Shown in pieces: positions 6,027 through 13,383 of a DNA stretch of 14,350 nt; the stretch's first letter is position 1, and the number at the start of each line of letters is the position of its first letter. The notes under the pieces are model-generated. The model worked only from the letters and a program-made list of their open reading frames with translations. It made no database searches and was not told the DNA's origin. Source of the stretch: an uncultured Mollicutes bacterium (lineage in GTDB: Bacteria > Bacillota_I > Bacilli_A > Acholeplasmatales > JAEDCM01); contig CAMVDS010000021.1 of assembly GCA_947166335.1 (NCBI GenBank), positions 1-14,350 of the forward strand, read 5' to 3'. A program made the translations under genes and the position numbers.

Positions 6027-6563
6027 TTAGTTTTCCCCATTTAATATTAAATATGCTTCTTTAATTAAATCAAAGGCTTTATTAATATCTTTTTCTACAC
6101 CTAGTCCATTTTTATAACAATTAGCAAGTGTAAAATAAGCTTCACAATAATTTAATTCTTTTGCTTTCTTTAAATATTCAACTGCTTTTTTAATGTTCTT
6201 ATCAAAACCATTATTACCATTTAAATAATTAAAACCAATTTCATATAATGCATCAGGAACTTTAAATTCATCAGCAGCCTTAAATAATAATTGTTTAGAT
6301 AAATCTAGGTTTTGTTTTTCATAATAAATGTTTTCAGCTATTACTCCTTGCATATAGATAGAATAACCATTATCACATTGTTTATAATAATCAAAAGCTT
6401 TATTTAAATCTTCCTTATCAAAATAATAAATATCACCTAAATATGAATAAGCTTCCTTTATTCCTTTCTTCGCATATTCTAAACATAATTTTTCTTTCTC
6501 CATTATGCTTAAATCGTCAATTTTAGCCATTTTTTCATCTAATTCGTTTAATTCTCTACTCAT
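6027..6563 (-). CDS. Sel1-like repeat protein
   Basis: A 178-residue helical protein containing Sel1-like (TPR-related) repeats. The clearest pair is at about 107-175: ALYEIGFNYLNGN...DKNIKKAVEYLKKA, then EAYFTLANCYKNGLGVEKDI...AFDLIKEA. An earlier, more divergent unit is near 38-65 (AYSYLGDIYYFDKEDLNKAF). Such repeats form solenoids that scaffold protein-protein contacts. No signal peptide or membrane segment is present, so it is probably cytoplasmic. The ATG at 6563 is chosen: AAGGAG lies 8 nt upstream. The in-frame TTG at 6569 would leave only two bases between site and codon. In the same operon as two zinc-ribbon membrane proteins, it may be their cytoplasmic partner; that is inference. 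Confidence 0.87.
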   Translation of the reverse strand: MSRELNELDEKMAKIDDLSIMEKEKLCLEYAKKGIKEAYSYLGDIYYFDKEDLNKAFDYYKQCDNGYSIYMQGVIAENIYYEKQNLDLSKQLLFKAADEFKVPDALYEIGFNYLNGNNGFDKNIKKAVEYLKKAKELNYCEAYFTLANCYKNGLGVEKDINKAFDLIKEAYLILNGEN

Positions 6564-6579
6564 AATCAAAACTCCTTTT

Positions 6580-6837
6580 TTATTTAAATTCTTCTATATC
6601 ATATTCTAAAGCAAAGCTTTTAACGTAATTATCAATTAATGCTTTTTGTTCATCAATTGAATAATTTAATAATTCATCTGATAATTTATATCCTAATACT
6701 TTTAAAGCATCTTTTAAATCTGATATAGTAAGTTGATCACATAAAAACATTTTACATGTTGCACAGAATAGTTTTTCTTTTGAATAACCTTCTTTTTTTA
6801 GTGCTTCATATGTAACATATATTTCTTCTAAAGTCAT
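6580..6837 (-). CDS. Small hypothetical protein, first gene of the zinc-ribbon operon
   Basis: I do not recognise this 85-residue acidic protein. It is predicted all-helical, with amphipathic helices at about 2-16, 20-33, 38-50, 53-60 and 63-76, and no membrane segment. Three cysteines cluster at 25, 28 and 33 (FCATCKMFLC), which could bind metal or be incidental. The start ATG has GAGGT 8 nt upstream. It is 16 nt from the Sel1-repeat gene and shares its strand, so the four genes 6837-5173 probably form one operon. Confidence 0.75.
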   Translation of the reverse strand: MTLEEIYVTYEALKKEGYSKEKLFCATCKMFLCDQLTISDLKDALKVLGYKLSDELLNYSIDEQKALIDNYVKSFALEYDIEEFK

Positions 6838-6857
6838 AATTTATTACCTCGAAATAT

Positions 6858-6873
6858 ATTATATCATATTATA
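6858..6873 (-). promoter_or_regulatory. Promoter region of the zinc-ribbon/Sel1 operon
   Basis: Two TATAAT boxes on the minus strand: 6863-6858, which has an extended TG (TGATATAAT), and 6873-6868. No convincing -35 is visible. The first would give a start so near the ribosome binding site that the second may be the one used. Confidence 0.45.
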
Positions 6874-6874
6874 A

Positions 6875-6903
6875 GAAAAAAGAGTATGAATTAATCATAC
6901 TCT
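6875..6903 (-). terminator. Terminator of the nucleoside importer operon
   Basis: AGAGTATGA (6881-6889) pairs with TCATACTCT (6895-6903) around five bases and is followed on the minus strand by a T6 tract (6875-6880). The stem contains two bases of the stop codon of the last permease gene. Confidence 0.85.
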
Positions 6904-7873
6904 ATCTATCTTCTCTAAAATAGTTAAGACCCAGTGCCTCAGGTGGTTGAACTGATTTACCACCAAAGATACTTGTGATAATTAATACTAAGATTGTTAC
7001 TACATAAGGTAATGCTTCAAGTAATGATTTTGGAGTAGGCATAGCATTAATTCTTATAATTCCTATATAACATAAAGCAAAGATGAATGTACCAAGTATG
7101 GCAATCTTTGGACTCCATATAGAGAATATAACAAGTGCAACTGCTAACCATCCAAATGCACTAATTGTAGCATCTGCAGCTTCATTATTACAGCTTAGAT
7201 AATCTAAAATTAAGAATAAGCCACCTAAACCAGATATAACAGCACCAACAATTGTTGCTCCATATCTATATCTAGCTACATTTAATCCTGCAGCATCTGC
7301 TGTTGCTGGATTTTCACCAACAGCTCTTAAATTTAAACCAATTCTAGTTTTCTTAATTACGATTGCCGCAACTATTGCAACAATAATCGCAAAATAAGTT
7401 AACCATCCATATGATAAGAATAATTTTCCAAACCATCCTAATTTTTCATAGAATGGGAATAAGTGTTGATTATAGGCAAGTACTGAAGGATTTCTTAAAT
7501 CTTCAGCATTTTTTACAGCACCTGATAAGAACTTTAAGATACCCATGCCAAATGTTGTAATTGCTAAACCTGTAATATTTTGATTAGTTCTTAATGTCAC
7601 AGTTAAGAAACTATATAATAGGCCTGCAAGTCCTGCAAATACAATACAGAATATTAGTGGAATTACTACTACAAAAAATCCAACTGCATGGCTAGGACCA
7701 CCAACAGCTTTTAAATAAATGGATAATCCTACAAAGCCTCCCGCAGCTCCAATACACATATTACCAGGAGTACCTAGGTTTAAGTGACCTGATTTTTCAG
7801 TTATGATTTCACCAACAGTTGCAAATAAGAATGCAGCCCAAATACCAATTGTACTTATAATTAAGGCCATCAT
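6902..7873 (-). CDS. nupQ: Nucleoside ABC transporter permease, NupQ-type
   Basis: A 323-residue BPD_transp_2 permease, one of two membrane subunits of a Bmp/PnrA-type nucleoside importer. It is hydrophobic throughout, with about eight or nine membrane segments. GEIITEKSGHLNLGTPGNMCIGAA near the N-terminus and GLNLRAVGENPATADAAGLNVARYRYGATIVGA in the middle are strongly characteristic; the latter is the loop that contacts the ATPase. It is last in the order lipoprotein, ATPase, permease, permease, the same as nupN-O-P-Q of Bacillus subtilis. AGGAGG precedes two consecutive ATGs (7873 and 7870); either could be used. The first overlaps the stop of the upstream permease as ATGA, so translation is coupled. 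Purine nucleoside specificity is inferred from the family and the adjacent xpt. Confidence 0.92.
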   Translation of the reverse strand: MMALIISTIGIWAAFLFATVGEIITEKSGHLNLGTPGNMCIGAAGGFVGLSIYLKAVGGPSHAVGFFVVVIPLIFCIVFAGLAGLLYSFLTVTLRTNQNITGLAITTFGMGILKFLSGAVKNAEDLRNPSVLAYNQHLFPFYEKLGWFGKLFLSYGWLTYFAIIVAIVAAIVIKKTRIGLNLRAVGENPATADAAGLNVARYRYGATIVGAVISGLGGLFLILDYLSCNNEAADATISAFGWLAVALVIFSIWSPKIAILGTFIFALCYIGIIRINAMPTPKSLLEALPYVVTILVLIITSIFGGKSVQPPEALGLNYFREDR

Positions 7874-9213
7874 AATCCCACCTCCTGATCTTTATCCTCT
7901 AGTTCTAGAGGATTATCATCTTCTATAGGTTTTTCTTCACTAACATTTACTTCTTCACTAGCTACATTTTCTACTAATACTTCTTCTTTCTTTTTCTTCT
8001 TAAAGATTTTTAGGAAGAAATTCTTTATTGCATCAATAATTTTATTATTGAATTTAGCGAGTGGAATGTATATCTTATTGTGTAAGAATCTGAAGAACTT
8101 ATTATCAATTTCTCCTTCATCATTCTTTCTTAAAATAATCTTATAAGTAATAAAGAATTCAAAGGCAATGATAAAGAAGAAGAAAATACCGATAAAGATA
8201 TTTGTTATACCATCACTTGTAATTCCAGCGTTTGCTGTAACATCCTTCATACCTATTTGTAGGAAGGCTACTAAGCCAGCTGTAAGAACCATATATAATG
8301 GATTAAATTTAGCTAGCCATGCTACGATAATGGCTGTAAATCCATTATTATTTGTCATACCTGAATCTACTGCTTGATGGTTACCAACAATCATTAGCCA
8401 ACCAACTAAACCACAAATTGCGCCAGATATAATCATTGTTCTAATAATTACCCATTTAACATTAATACCAGCATATTTTGCTGAATTTTCTGAATCACCT
8501 ACTAAAGATAATTCATATCCTTGTTTAGTCTTTTTAATATAAATTGTAATTGCTACTGCAAGTATAGCAATAATTATTACAGGTAAGAATTGTTCTATTC
8601 CAAAAGGGGAAGCAAGTGTTCCAGCATCAGGAATTGGAATAGTTGTTTTATTACCCTTTTGAAGAGTAAATACGATATAATTCTTTAAGAATAATGCTAA
8701 TTGAATAGCAATATAATTCATCATTAAAGTAAATAATGTTTCATTTGTATTCCAAATTGCTTTAAATATAGCAGGAATAACACCCCATATAGCTCCAACT
8801 ACGATAGCTGCTATTAAGCCTAAAACTAAGCCTAAGCCCCCTGGCATTGTTCCTCTATAACAACCAAAATATAAAACCATATAACATGCTATACCACCCA
8901 TTAGGGCTTGTCCATCAGCACCTATATTCCAGAATTTCATCTTAAATGCTGGAATTAAGGCTAGACCTAAGCCTAATAGCATAGCACAATGTCCTAAGAA
9001 TACCCAAATATTAAAGGAATCTCCTATAGTTCCACTAAATAGTGCTCCTATAAAGCTTAGTGGACTATATCCTTTATAAATCACTAATATAATTGAACAA
9101 ATAAAGAATGCTAACAATACAGAAACAAATCTAAGTAGGTAGCTCTTTCTTTTACGCATACCATCTCTTCTGGAGATATGAAGTAGAGGTTCTTTTTTAG
9201 TTCTTGCTCTCAT
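7870..9213 (-). CDS. nupP: Nucleoside ABC transporter permease, NupP-type, with a charged C-terminal tail
   Basis: A 447-residue BPD_transp_2 permease, the second membrane subunit. A basic N-terminus (about 1-26) precedes the first membrane segment. Family patterns include FWNIGADGQALMGGIACYMV and the loop TKQGYELSLVGDSENSAKYAGINVKW. Family members are usually about 350-370 residues. The excess is a cytoplasmic tail of about 80 residues after the last helix (residue 366 on): an amphipathic basic stretch, then FKKKKKEE, then a strongly acidic end. Function of the tail is unknown. AAGGAGG lies 9 nt before the ATG at 9213, and the gene overlaps the ATPase gene by 17 nt. Specificity is by family and context. 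Confidence 0.92.
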   Translation of the reverse strand: MRARTKKEPLLHISRRDGMRKRKSYLLRFVSVLLAFFICSIILVIYKGYSPLSFIGALFSGTIGDSFNIWVFLGHCAMLLGLGLALIPAFKMKFWNIGADGQALMGGIACYMVLYFGCYRGTMPGGLGLVLGLIAAIVVGAIWGVIPAIFKAIWNTNETLFTLMMNYIAIQLALFLKNYIVFTLQKGNKTTIPIPDAGTLASPFGIEQFLPVIIIAILAVAITIYIKKTKQGYELSLVGDSENSAKYAGINVKWVIIRTMIISGAICGLVGWLMIVGNHQAVDSGMTNNNGFTAIIVAWLAKFNPLYMVLTAGLVAFLQIGMKDVTANAGITSDGITNIFIGIFFFFIIAFEFFITYKIILRKNDEGEIDNKFFRFLHNKIYIPLAKFNNKIIDAIKNFFLKIFKKKKKEEVLVENVASEEVNVSEEKPIEDDNPLELEDKDQEVGL

Positions 9214-10825
9214 CTATTTCATCCTCCTTTGATTCTTCTTTCGATTCTTCTATTGCTTTCTCCCATTCTTCTTCCGTTAAGTTAGAGTCTTTAGCTTTAC
9301 CCCAAGCTCTGTCACTCTGTTCTTCAAGAAGGTTAAGGGATCCTGTCATCATTAAACCAAGTTTTTCTTTTGTTGTTTTTGCGGCATGTACTACACCCAT
9401 AACTTCACCATGACAGATAACCATTATCTTATCACATAAAGCAAGCATAACATCTAAGTCTTCACCAACAAATATTATACCTGTTCCTTTTTTCTTTTGT
9501 TCGTTTAAAATATCATAAATTAAATATGATGAATTTATGTCTAATCCTCTAACTGGATAAGCTGTAACTATTACATTTGGATTAGCCATAATTTCACGTC
9601 CAACTAATACTTTTTGAACGTTACCACCTGATAATCTTCTAACAGGTGTTTCACTCGATGGAGTCACAACATCTAAGGCTTTAATAAGTTCATTAGCTTC
9701 TTTTCTAGCTTTCTTTCTATCAACAAAAATTCCCTTAGCTTCGCCATAATTCTTTAACATCATATTATCAGTAATAGAGAAGTTAGGAGCAAGTCCCATA
9801 CCTAATCTATCTTCTGGAATGAAGCTCATTGAAATACCTTTTGCAATGATTTCTTTTGGACTTAAATGTAATACTGATTCACCTTTATGCATGATTTGTC
9901 CTGATTTAACTTTTCTTAAACCAGCTACAGCTTCACATAATTCTTTTTGTCCACATCCAGCTATACCGGCAACACCTAATATTTCTCCACCACGGATGTA
10001 GAAGCTTACATTCTTAATAGCTTCACTTCCGTCATCTCTATTAACATATAAATCTCTTATTTCAAGTAATGGTCTATCAAAATCAGTGATTACTCTTTCT
10101 ATCTTTAAATCAATCTTTTTACCAACCATCATTTCAGTTAATTGTTTTTCTGTAGTTTCATTTGTATTTACAGTACCAATATATTCACCTTTTCTTAAAA
10201 TAGAAACTCTATCAGATATTTCCATAACCTCATTAAGCTTATGAGTGATAATGATAATTGATTTACCATCTTCCTTCATTGCTTTTAAGACTTTAAATAA
10301 TTTTTCTATTTCTTGAGGTGTTAAAACGGCTGTTGGTTCATCTAGAATTAAAATATCTGCACCACGATATAATACTTTAATAATTTCAACAGTTTGTTTT
10401 TCTGAGACGCTCATCTCATATATTTTCTTCTTTGGATCAATATCAAAACCATATTTGTTTGCAATTTCTAATACTTCATCATTAATCTTGTTTTTCTTTT
10501 TGATATTCATCCCAAGAATGATATTTTCTGCAGCAGTAAAGATATCAACTAATTTAAAATGTTGATGTATCATACCAATTTTATAATTGTATGAATCCTT
10601 AGGACTTTTGATGATTGCTTCCTTACCATCTACATAAATATGACCTTCATCAGGAAAATATATACCTGAAATCATATTCATTAAAGTAGTTTTACCACTA
10701 CCATTTTCTCCAAGTAATGATAATATTTCTCCCTTTTTAACGGTTAGGTTAATGTTTTTATTAGCAACTACTTTACCAAAAGTCTTCGTAATTCCTTTCA
10801 ATTCTAGTGCTATATTGTTTTCCAT
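9197..10825 (-). CDS. nupO: Nucleoside ABC transporter ATPase with two ABC domains, NupO-type
   Basis: A 542-residue tandem ATPase. Domain 1 has Walker A GENGSGKT (39-46), the Q-loop near Gln88, signature MSVSEKQ (138-144), Walker B ILILDEP (158-164) and His195, so it should hydrolyse ATP. Domain 2 has the degenerate P-loop GIAGCGQKEL (287-296), a good signature RLSGGNVQK (397-405), and TAYPVRGLD where Walker B normally reads DEPTRGLD. The Asp-Glu pair is absent, as is usual for domain 2 in this family. The C-terminus ends in about 35 acidic residues (from LTEEEWEKAIEESKEE). GGGGGTG lies upstream of the ATG. The gene is separated from the lipoprotein gene by 89 nt containing a strong hairpin, and overlaps the next permease gene. 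Confidence 0.94.
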   Translation of the reverse strand: MENNIALELKGITKTFGKVVANKNINLTVKKGEILSLLGENGSGKTTLMNMISGIYFPDEGHIYVDGKEAIIKSPKDSYNYKIGMIHQHFKLVDIFTAAENIILGMNIKKKNKINDEVLEIANKYGFDIDPKKKIYEMSVSEKQTVEIIKVLYRGADILILDEPTAVLTPQEIEKLFKVLKAMKEDGKSIIIITHKLNEVMEISDRVSILRKGEYIGTVNTNETTEKQLTEMMVGKKIDLKIERVITDFDRPLLEIRDLYVNRDDGSEAIKNVSFYIRGGEILGVAGIAGCGQKELCEAVAGLRKVKSGQIMHKGESVLHLSPKEIIAKGISMSFIPEDRLGMGLAPNFSITDNMMLKNYGEAKGIFVDRKKARKEANELIKALDVVTPSSETPVRRLSGGNVQKVLVGREIMANPNVIVTAYPVRGLDINSSYLIYDILNEQKKKGTGIIFVGEDLDVMLALCDKIMVICHGEVMGVVHAAKTTKEKLGLMMTGSLNLLEEQSDRAWGKAKDSNLTEEEWEKAIEESKEESKEDEIDESKN

Positions 10826-10860
10826 AAATGCACCCCCAGCGCATAATTTATATAGACATT

Positions 10861-10888
10861 TAAGGCGGGACGAATAAATCCCGCCTTA
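10861..10888 (-). promoter_or_regulatory. Intercistronic hairpin without U-tract
   Basis: TAAGGCGGGA (10861-10870) pairs perfectly over 10 bp with TCCCGCCTTA (10879-10888) around an 8-nt loop. It is unusually GC-rich for this sequence. On the transcribed minus strand it is followed by AATGTC and not a T-run, so it is a poor terminator. It lies between the binding-protein gene and the ATPase gene. Such stems typically protect the upstream message from 3' exonucleases, raising binding protein over transporter. Confidence 0.7.
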
Positions 10889-10914
10889 AAAAGTCTTTTT
10901 ATTTTAGTTTTTAA

Positions 10915-12159
10915 TTAGTCTCCATAATTTCTATCAAGTAATGTAATACCATCAATTTCAATGTTGAAATATGGAGCACTTCTCTTAGAAGATTCTGTGA
11001 AGATTCCACCTTCGATAGCTTCTGTATCAGCTGTAAAGTCTTTATCTGTATCAACATCAGCCATATAAGTAGTGATCTTTTCACCTTTTACAGTGAACTT
11101 AGCTGTATCAAATACTTTAATAGTTCCTGCTTTGATATCTGCTTCAGCTTTTAAGAATAAGCTATATGGAGTTTCATCATCTACATAATCACCTAATGCC
11201 TTATCAGCTTTAATATCAGCATCTTCTTCATCTAAATAATATTTAACTGAACCAGTTGTAATTGTTCCTGTATAATCTGTAGGAATTTGATCTTGTTTAT
11301 TTGCATCCATAATAATTGTGAAATATGGAGCCCAATCAATCTTTGATGAAGCTAACCAAGTAGTCTTAGCTTCGTTAGTTCCATTATAGAATACGTTTGG
11401 AACACCAGCAGCTTCACAAGCTTCTGGACAACCTTGTGAGTCAGCATGTTGACTAATTAGAACGCATCCTTCATCTTCAATTAACTTCTTAGCGATTTCT
11501 TTTTCTTTTGCATAATCATACCAAGAACCAGTGAAGCTTACCTTCATAGTTGCAGTTGGACATACTGATTGTGCACCTAAGAAGAATGAAGTATAACCTG
11601 ACATAACTTCTGCATATGTGAATGCACCAACATAACCAATAATAGCTTTATCAGCAGTAATAGTTCCTGCAGCAATCATAGCATTTAATTTAATACCAGC
11701 AGCAACACCTGCAAGATATCTACCTTCATAAATTGAAGCAAATGCATTATGGAAGTTATCTAATCCAGCTGTATGAGCTTGAGTACCTGTAGCATGACAG
11801 AATTGTACTTTTGTATACTTCTTAGCAGCCTTAATTAAATAATCTTCATGACCGAATGAGTCAGCGAAAATTACATCGCAGCCTTGCTTAACTAATTTAA
11901 CTGCTTCATTGTAGCATTCATTTCCTTCAGGAATACCTGATTTGATGATTACTTGTTCATCAGTTAAATTTAAAGCTTTTTTAACTTCCTTAGCAGCATC
12001 GATGAAGTTCTTGTCATAAGTTGAGTTTTCATCATGTAATGTAATGATACCTACTCTAAATACTCCATCGTCTTTATATCCGCCTTCACATCCAGCTAGA
12101 AATAAAGTAACAGTTACTGTAAGCACTAATGTTAATAATAAACTTAATACTTTTTTCAT
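10915..12159 (-). CDS. nupN: Bmp/PnrA-family nucleoside-binding lipoprotein
   Basis: A 414-residue substrate-binding lipoprotein of the Bmp/Med/PnrA family, whose studied members bind purine nucleosides. The signal peptide ends at lipobox LAGC (modified Cys24). Family features follow in order: FRVGIITLHDENSTYDKNFI near the mature start, GCDVIFADSFGHED, then YEGRYLAGVAAG, IGYVGAFTYAEVMSGYTSFF, VSFTGSWYDYAKEKEIAKKL, and GCVLISQHADSQGCPEACEA. Mature length is about 50 residues above the common 330-350. The extra sequence is mostly in the acidic, Thr/Asp-rich C-terminal third. Seven cysteines in the mature part are unusual for an exported protein. AAGGAG lies 10 nt before the ATG. It is first in the operon, after a leader of about 170 nt. 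Confidence 0.94.
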   Translation of the reverse strand: MKKVLSLLLTLVLTVTVTLFLAGCEGGYKDDGVFRVGIITLHDENSTYDKNFIDAAKEVKKALNLTDEQVIIKSGIPEGNECYNEAVKLVKQGCDVIFADSFGHEDYLIKAAKKYTKVQFCHATGTQAHTAGLDNFHNAFASIYEGRYLAGVAAGIKLNAMIAAGTITADKAIIGYVGAFTYAEVMSGYTSFFLGAQSVCPTATMKVSFTGSWYDYAKEKEIAKKLIEDEGCVLISQHADSQGCPEACEAAGVPNVFYNGTNEAKTTWLASSKIDWAPYFTIIMDANKQDQIPTDYTGTITTGSVKYYLDEEDADIKADKALGDYVDDETPYSLFLKAEADIKAGTIKVFDTAKFTVKGEKITTYMADVDTDKDFTADTEAIEGGIFTESSKRSAPYFNIEIDGITLLDRNYGD

Positions 12160-12342
12160 ATTCTTTTTTCTCCTTTTTTTATCTAAAAGAAAATGTAAGA
12201 TTATTCACATTATTTTAAAAGTATTCGCATTCTCCTTAATGTCCTTTTCTTTTTCGATATAAAGAAAAGTAAGAATAACTAATAAAAATTATTAATATAA
12301 ATAATTTTATACTCCCTTTCAGTTTTACATTATTAATATATC
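12160..12342 (-). promoter_or_regulatory. Promoter and long structured leader of the nucleoside importer
   Basis: This stretch holds no gene. An extended -10 (TGATATATT, 12343-12335, weak -35) would start transcripts near 12328 and leave a leader of about 168 nt. Within it, AAAATTATT (12285-12293) pairs with AATAATTTT (12300-12308). CTTTTCTTT (12244-12252) pairs with AAAGAAAAG (12261-12269). AATGT (12192-12196) pairs with ACATT (12207-12211). I looked for a purine riboswitch core and did not find one. The structures are AT-rich, so function is uncertain. Confidence 0.4.
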
Positions 12343-12381
12343 ATATTAATTTTATAAATTAAAGTGTTAATATATTAAAAT

Positions 12382-12417
12382 AAAAAAGTCAAAACGCTTA
12401 CATATACATTTTGACTT
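12382..12417 (-). terminator. Terminator of xpt
   Basis: AAGTCAAAA (12386-12394) pairs perfectly over 9 bp with TTTTGACTT (12409-12417). On the minus strand the stem is followed by T6. It lies 8 nt past the xpt stop codon and insulates the nucleoside importer from xpt. Confidence 0.82.
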
Positions 12418-12424
12418 AAAATCA

Positions 12425-12994
12425 TTATTTTAAAATTACTTTTCCATTATCAAATTTCTCAATGATTGCTCCAGCTTCAACGTGTATTCCTAACTCTTCT
12501 AATTTCTTTCTTCCACCTTGGAATCCTTTTTCTATTACAGCAGCTACACCAACTACATTTGCTTTAGCTTGCTTACATAAATCAATTAAACCAAGTGCGG
12601 CATTACCTTCAGCTAGGAAATCATCAACAATTAAAATGTTGTCATTTTCATTTAAAAATACTTTATCAACTGTAACAATACTTTCAGTTCCTCTAGTAAA
12701 TGATTTAACTGTTGTTTGATATACTTGATTCATATCAACAGTTTTACTTTTACTCTTTTTAGCAAATACTACAGGTGCATCATTATAATATCTAGCTACA
12801 CCAATAGCAAAAGCAATTCCACTTGCTTCTATAGTAAGTATTTTAGTAACATTATTAAATTTCTTACTAAAATATTCACCTAGTTTAAATAATAAATCTG
12901 TATCAATTTGATGATTTATAAAAGATCCTACTTTTAATATGTCATCTCCTATTACTATGCCTTCCTTTATTATTTTATCCTTTAATTCTTGCAT
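12425..12994 (-). CDS. xpt: Xanthine phosphoribosyltransferase
   Basis: A 189-residue cytoplasmic purine-salvage enzyme that makes XMP from xanthine and PRPP; the known Xpt proteins are about 190-195 residues. The N-terminus (MQELKDKIIKEGIVIGDDIL, then FINHQIDTDLL) is typical of the family. EASGIAF is at 56-62 and FAKKSKS at 78-84. The PRPP-binding loop is ILIVDDFLAEGNA (120-132), and GFQGGRKKLEELG at 158-169 is the usual C-terminal signature. An open frame reaches back to 13027. The ATG at 12994 is chosen because AAAGGA lies 9 nt upstream and the protein then begins at the family position. No promoter is visible directly upstream; instead a terminator lies 19 nt before the start codon, which suggests attenuation or read-through. 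Confidence 0.94.
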   Translation of the reverse strand: MQELKDKIIKEGIVIGDDILKVGSFINHQIDTDLLFKLGEYFSKKFNNVTKILTIEASGIAFAIGVARYYNDAPVVFAKKSKSKTVDMNQVYQTTVKSFTRGTESIVTVDKVFLNENDNILIVDDFLAEGNAALGLIDLCKQAKANVVGVAAVIEKGFQGGRKKLEELGIHVEAGAIIEKFDNGKVILK

Positions 12995-13012
12995 AAATAC
13001 ACATCCTTTATT

Positions 13013-13038
13013 AAAAAGGGAAAACACTTTTGTTTCCC
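13013..13038 (-). terminator. Terminator or attenuator between the FakA-like gene and xpt
   Basis: GGGAAA (13018-13023) pairs with TTTCCC (13033-13038) around 9 bases and is followed on the minus strand by T5 (13013-13017). It ends only 19 nt before the xpt start codon, leaving little room for a separate xpt promoter. Confidence 0.65.
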
Positions 13039-13045
13039 CGTTTTT

Positions 13046-13297
13046 CTATCCTTTTAAACCTCTTGTTTGTCTATCCATATCTTCTACTACGATATCATAT
13101 ATTTCACCTAGAGTTCTGCAATATCTCATTACATCCCATGGTTCATTTGTATGAAAATGTAGTTTAATTAATTCATCATCACCAGCAACTAATAAACAGT
13201 CACCTTTAAAGTTTGCTAAAATATAATCTCTAATAGCATCCTCATCTAAGTTTTCACCCTCAATTAATAATTGAGTATCATATCTAAATTCAATCAT
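13046..13297 (-). CDS. Stand-alone FakA C-terminal-like (DAK-phosphatase-related) protein
   Basis: This 83-residue protein matches one segment of the larger FakA/YloV fatty-acid kinase family. The match is AGDDELIKLHFHTNEPWDVM (38-57) followed by GEIYDIVVEDMDRQT, compared with the family pattern GDDxxVKVHVHTNxPxxV...GxxxxIxIxNMRxQ. The N-terminus (FRYDTQLLIEGENLDEDAI) corresponds to the TEF-x-L stretch just before it. The DhaL-type kinase domain is absent, so it cannot be a kinase alone. Small proteins of this kind are commonly annotated 'kinase to dihydroxyacetone kinase'. AGGAGG leaves three bases before the ATG at 13300 and six before the ATG at 13297, so 13297 is chosen. It may interact with FakA or FakB proteins encoded elsewhere. 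Confidence 0.8.
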   Translation of the reverse strand: MIEFRYDTQLLIEGENLDEDAIRDYILANFKGDCLLVAGDDELIKLHFHTNEPWDVMRYCRTLGEIYDIVVEDMDRQTRGLKG

Positions 13298-13354
13298 CAT
13301 AAACCTCCTATACACGTTATCCATTGATTTGTAGATATTTATCATACTATATAT

Positions 13355-13382
13355 ATTATAAAACTTTATTTATTTTTTGCAA
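13355..13382 (-). promoter_or_regulatory. Promoter of the FakA-like gene
   Basis: On the minus strand: TTGCAA (13382-13377), 16-nt spacer, TATAAT (13360-13355). Start would be near 13348, about 50 nt before the ATG. It could also drive xpt by read-through of the terminator at 13013-13038. Confidence 0.55.
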
Positions 13383-13383
13383 A

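Noticed and set aside
9204..9413. Serine-rich plus-strand open frame inside the ATPase gene
   Set aside because: It is the antisense shadow of the acidic Glu/Ser tail; no binding site or family similarity.
12328..12424. Purine riboswitch between xpt and the nucleoside importer
   Set aside because: No conserved three-way-junction core could be found on either strand; the xpt-side stem is an ordinary terminator.
12995..13027. Longer xpt start giving an 11-residue extension
   Set aside because: No binding site precedes it, the family N-terminus begins at MQELKDKI, and it would run into the terminator hairpin.
13298..13345. Longer start of the FakA-like gene
   Set aside because: The AGGAGG site lies within this stretch, just before the ATG at 13297, so upstream codons belong to the leader.
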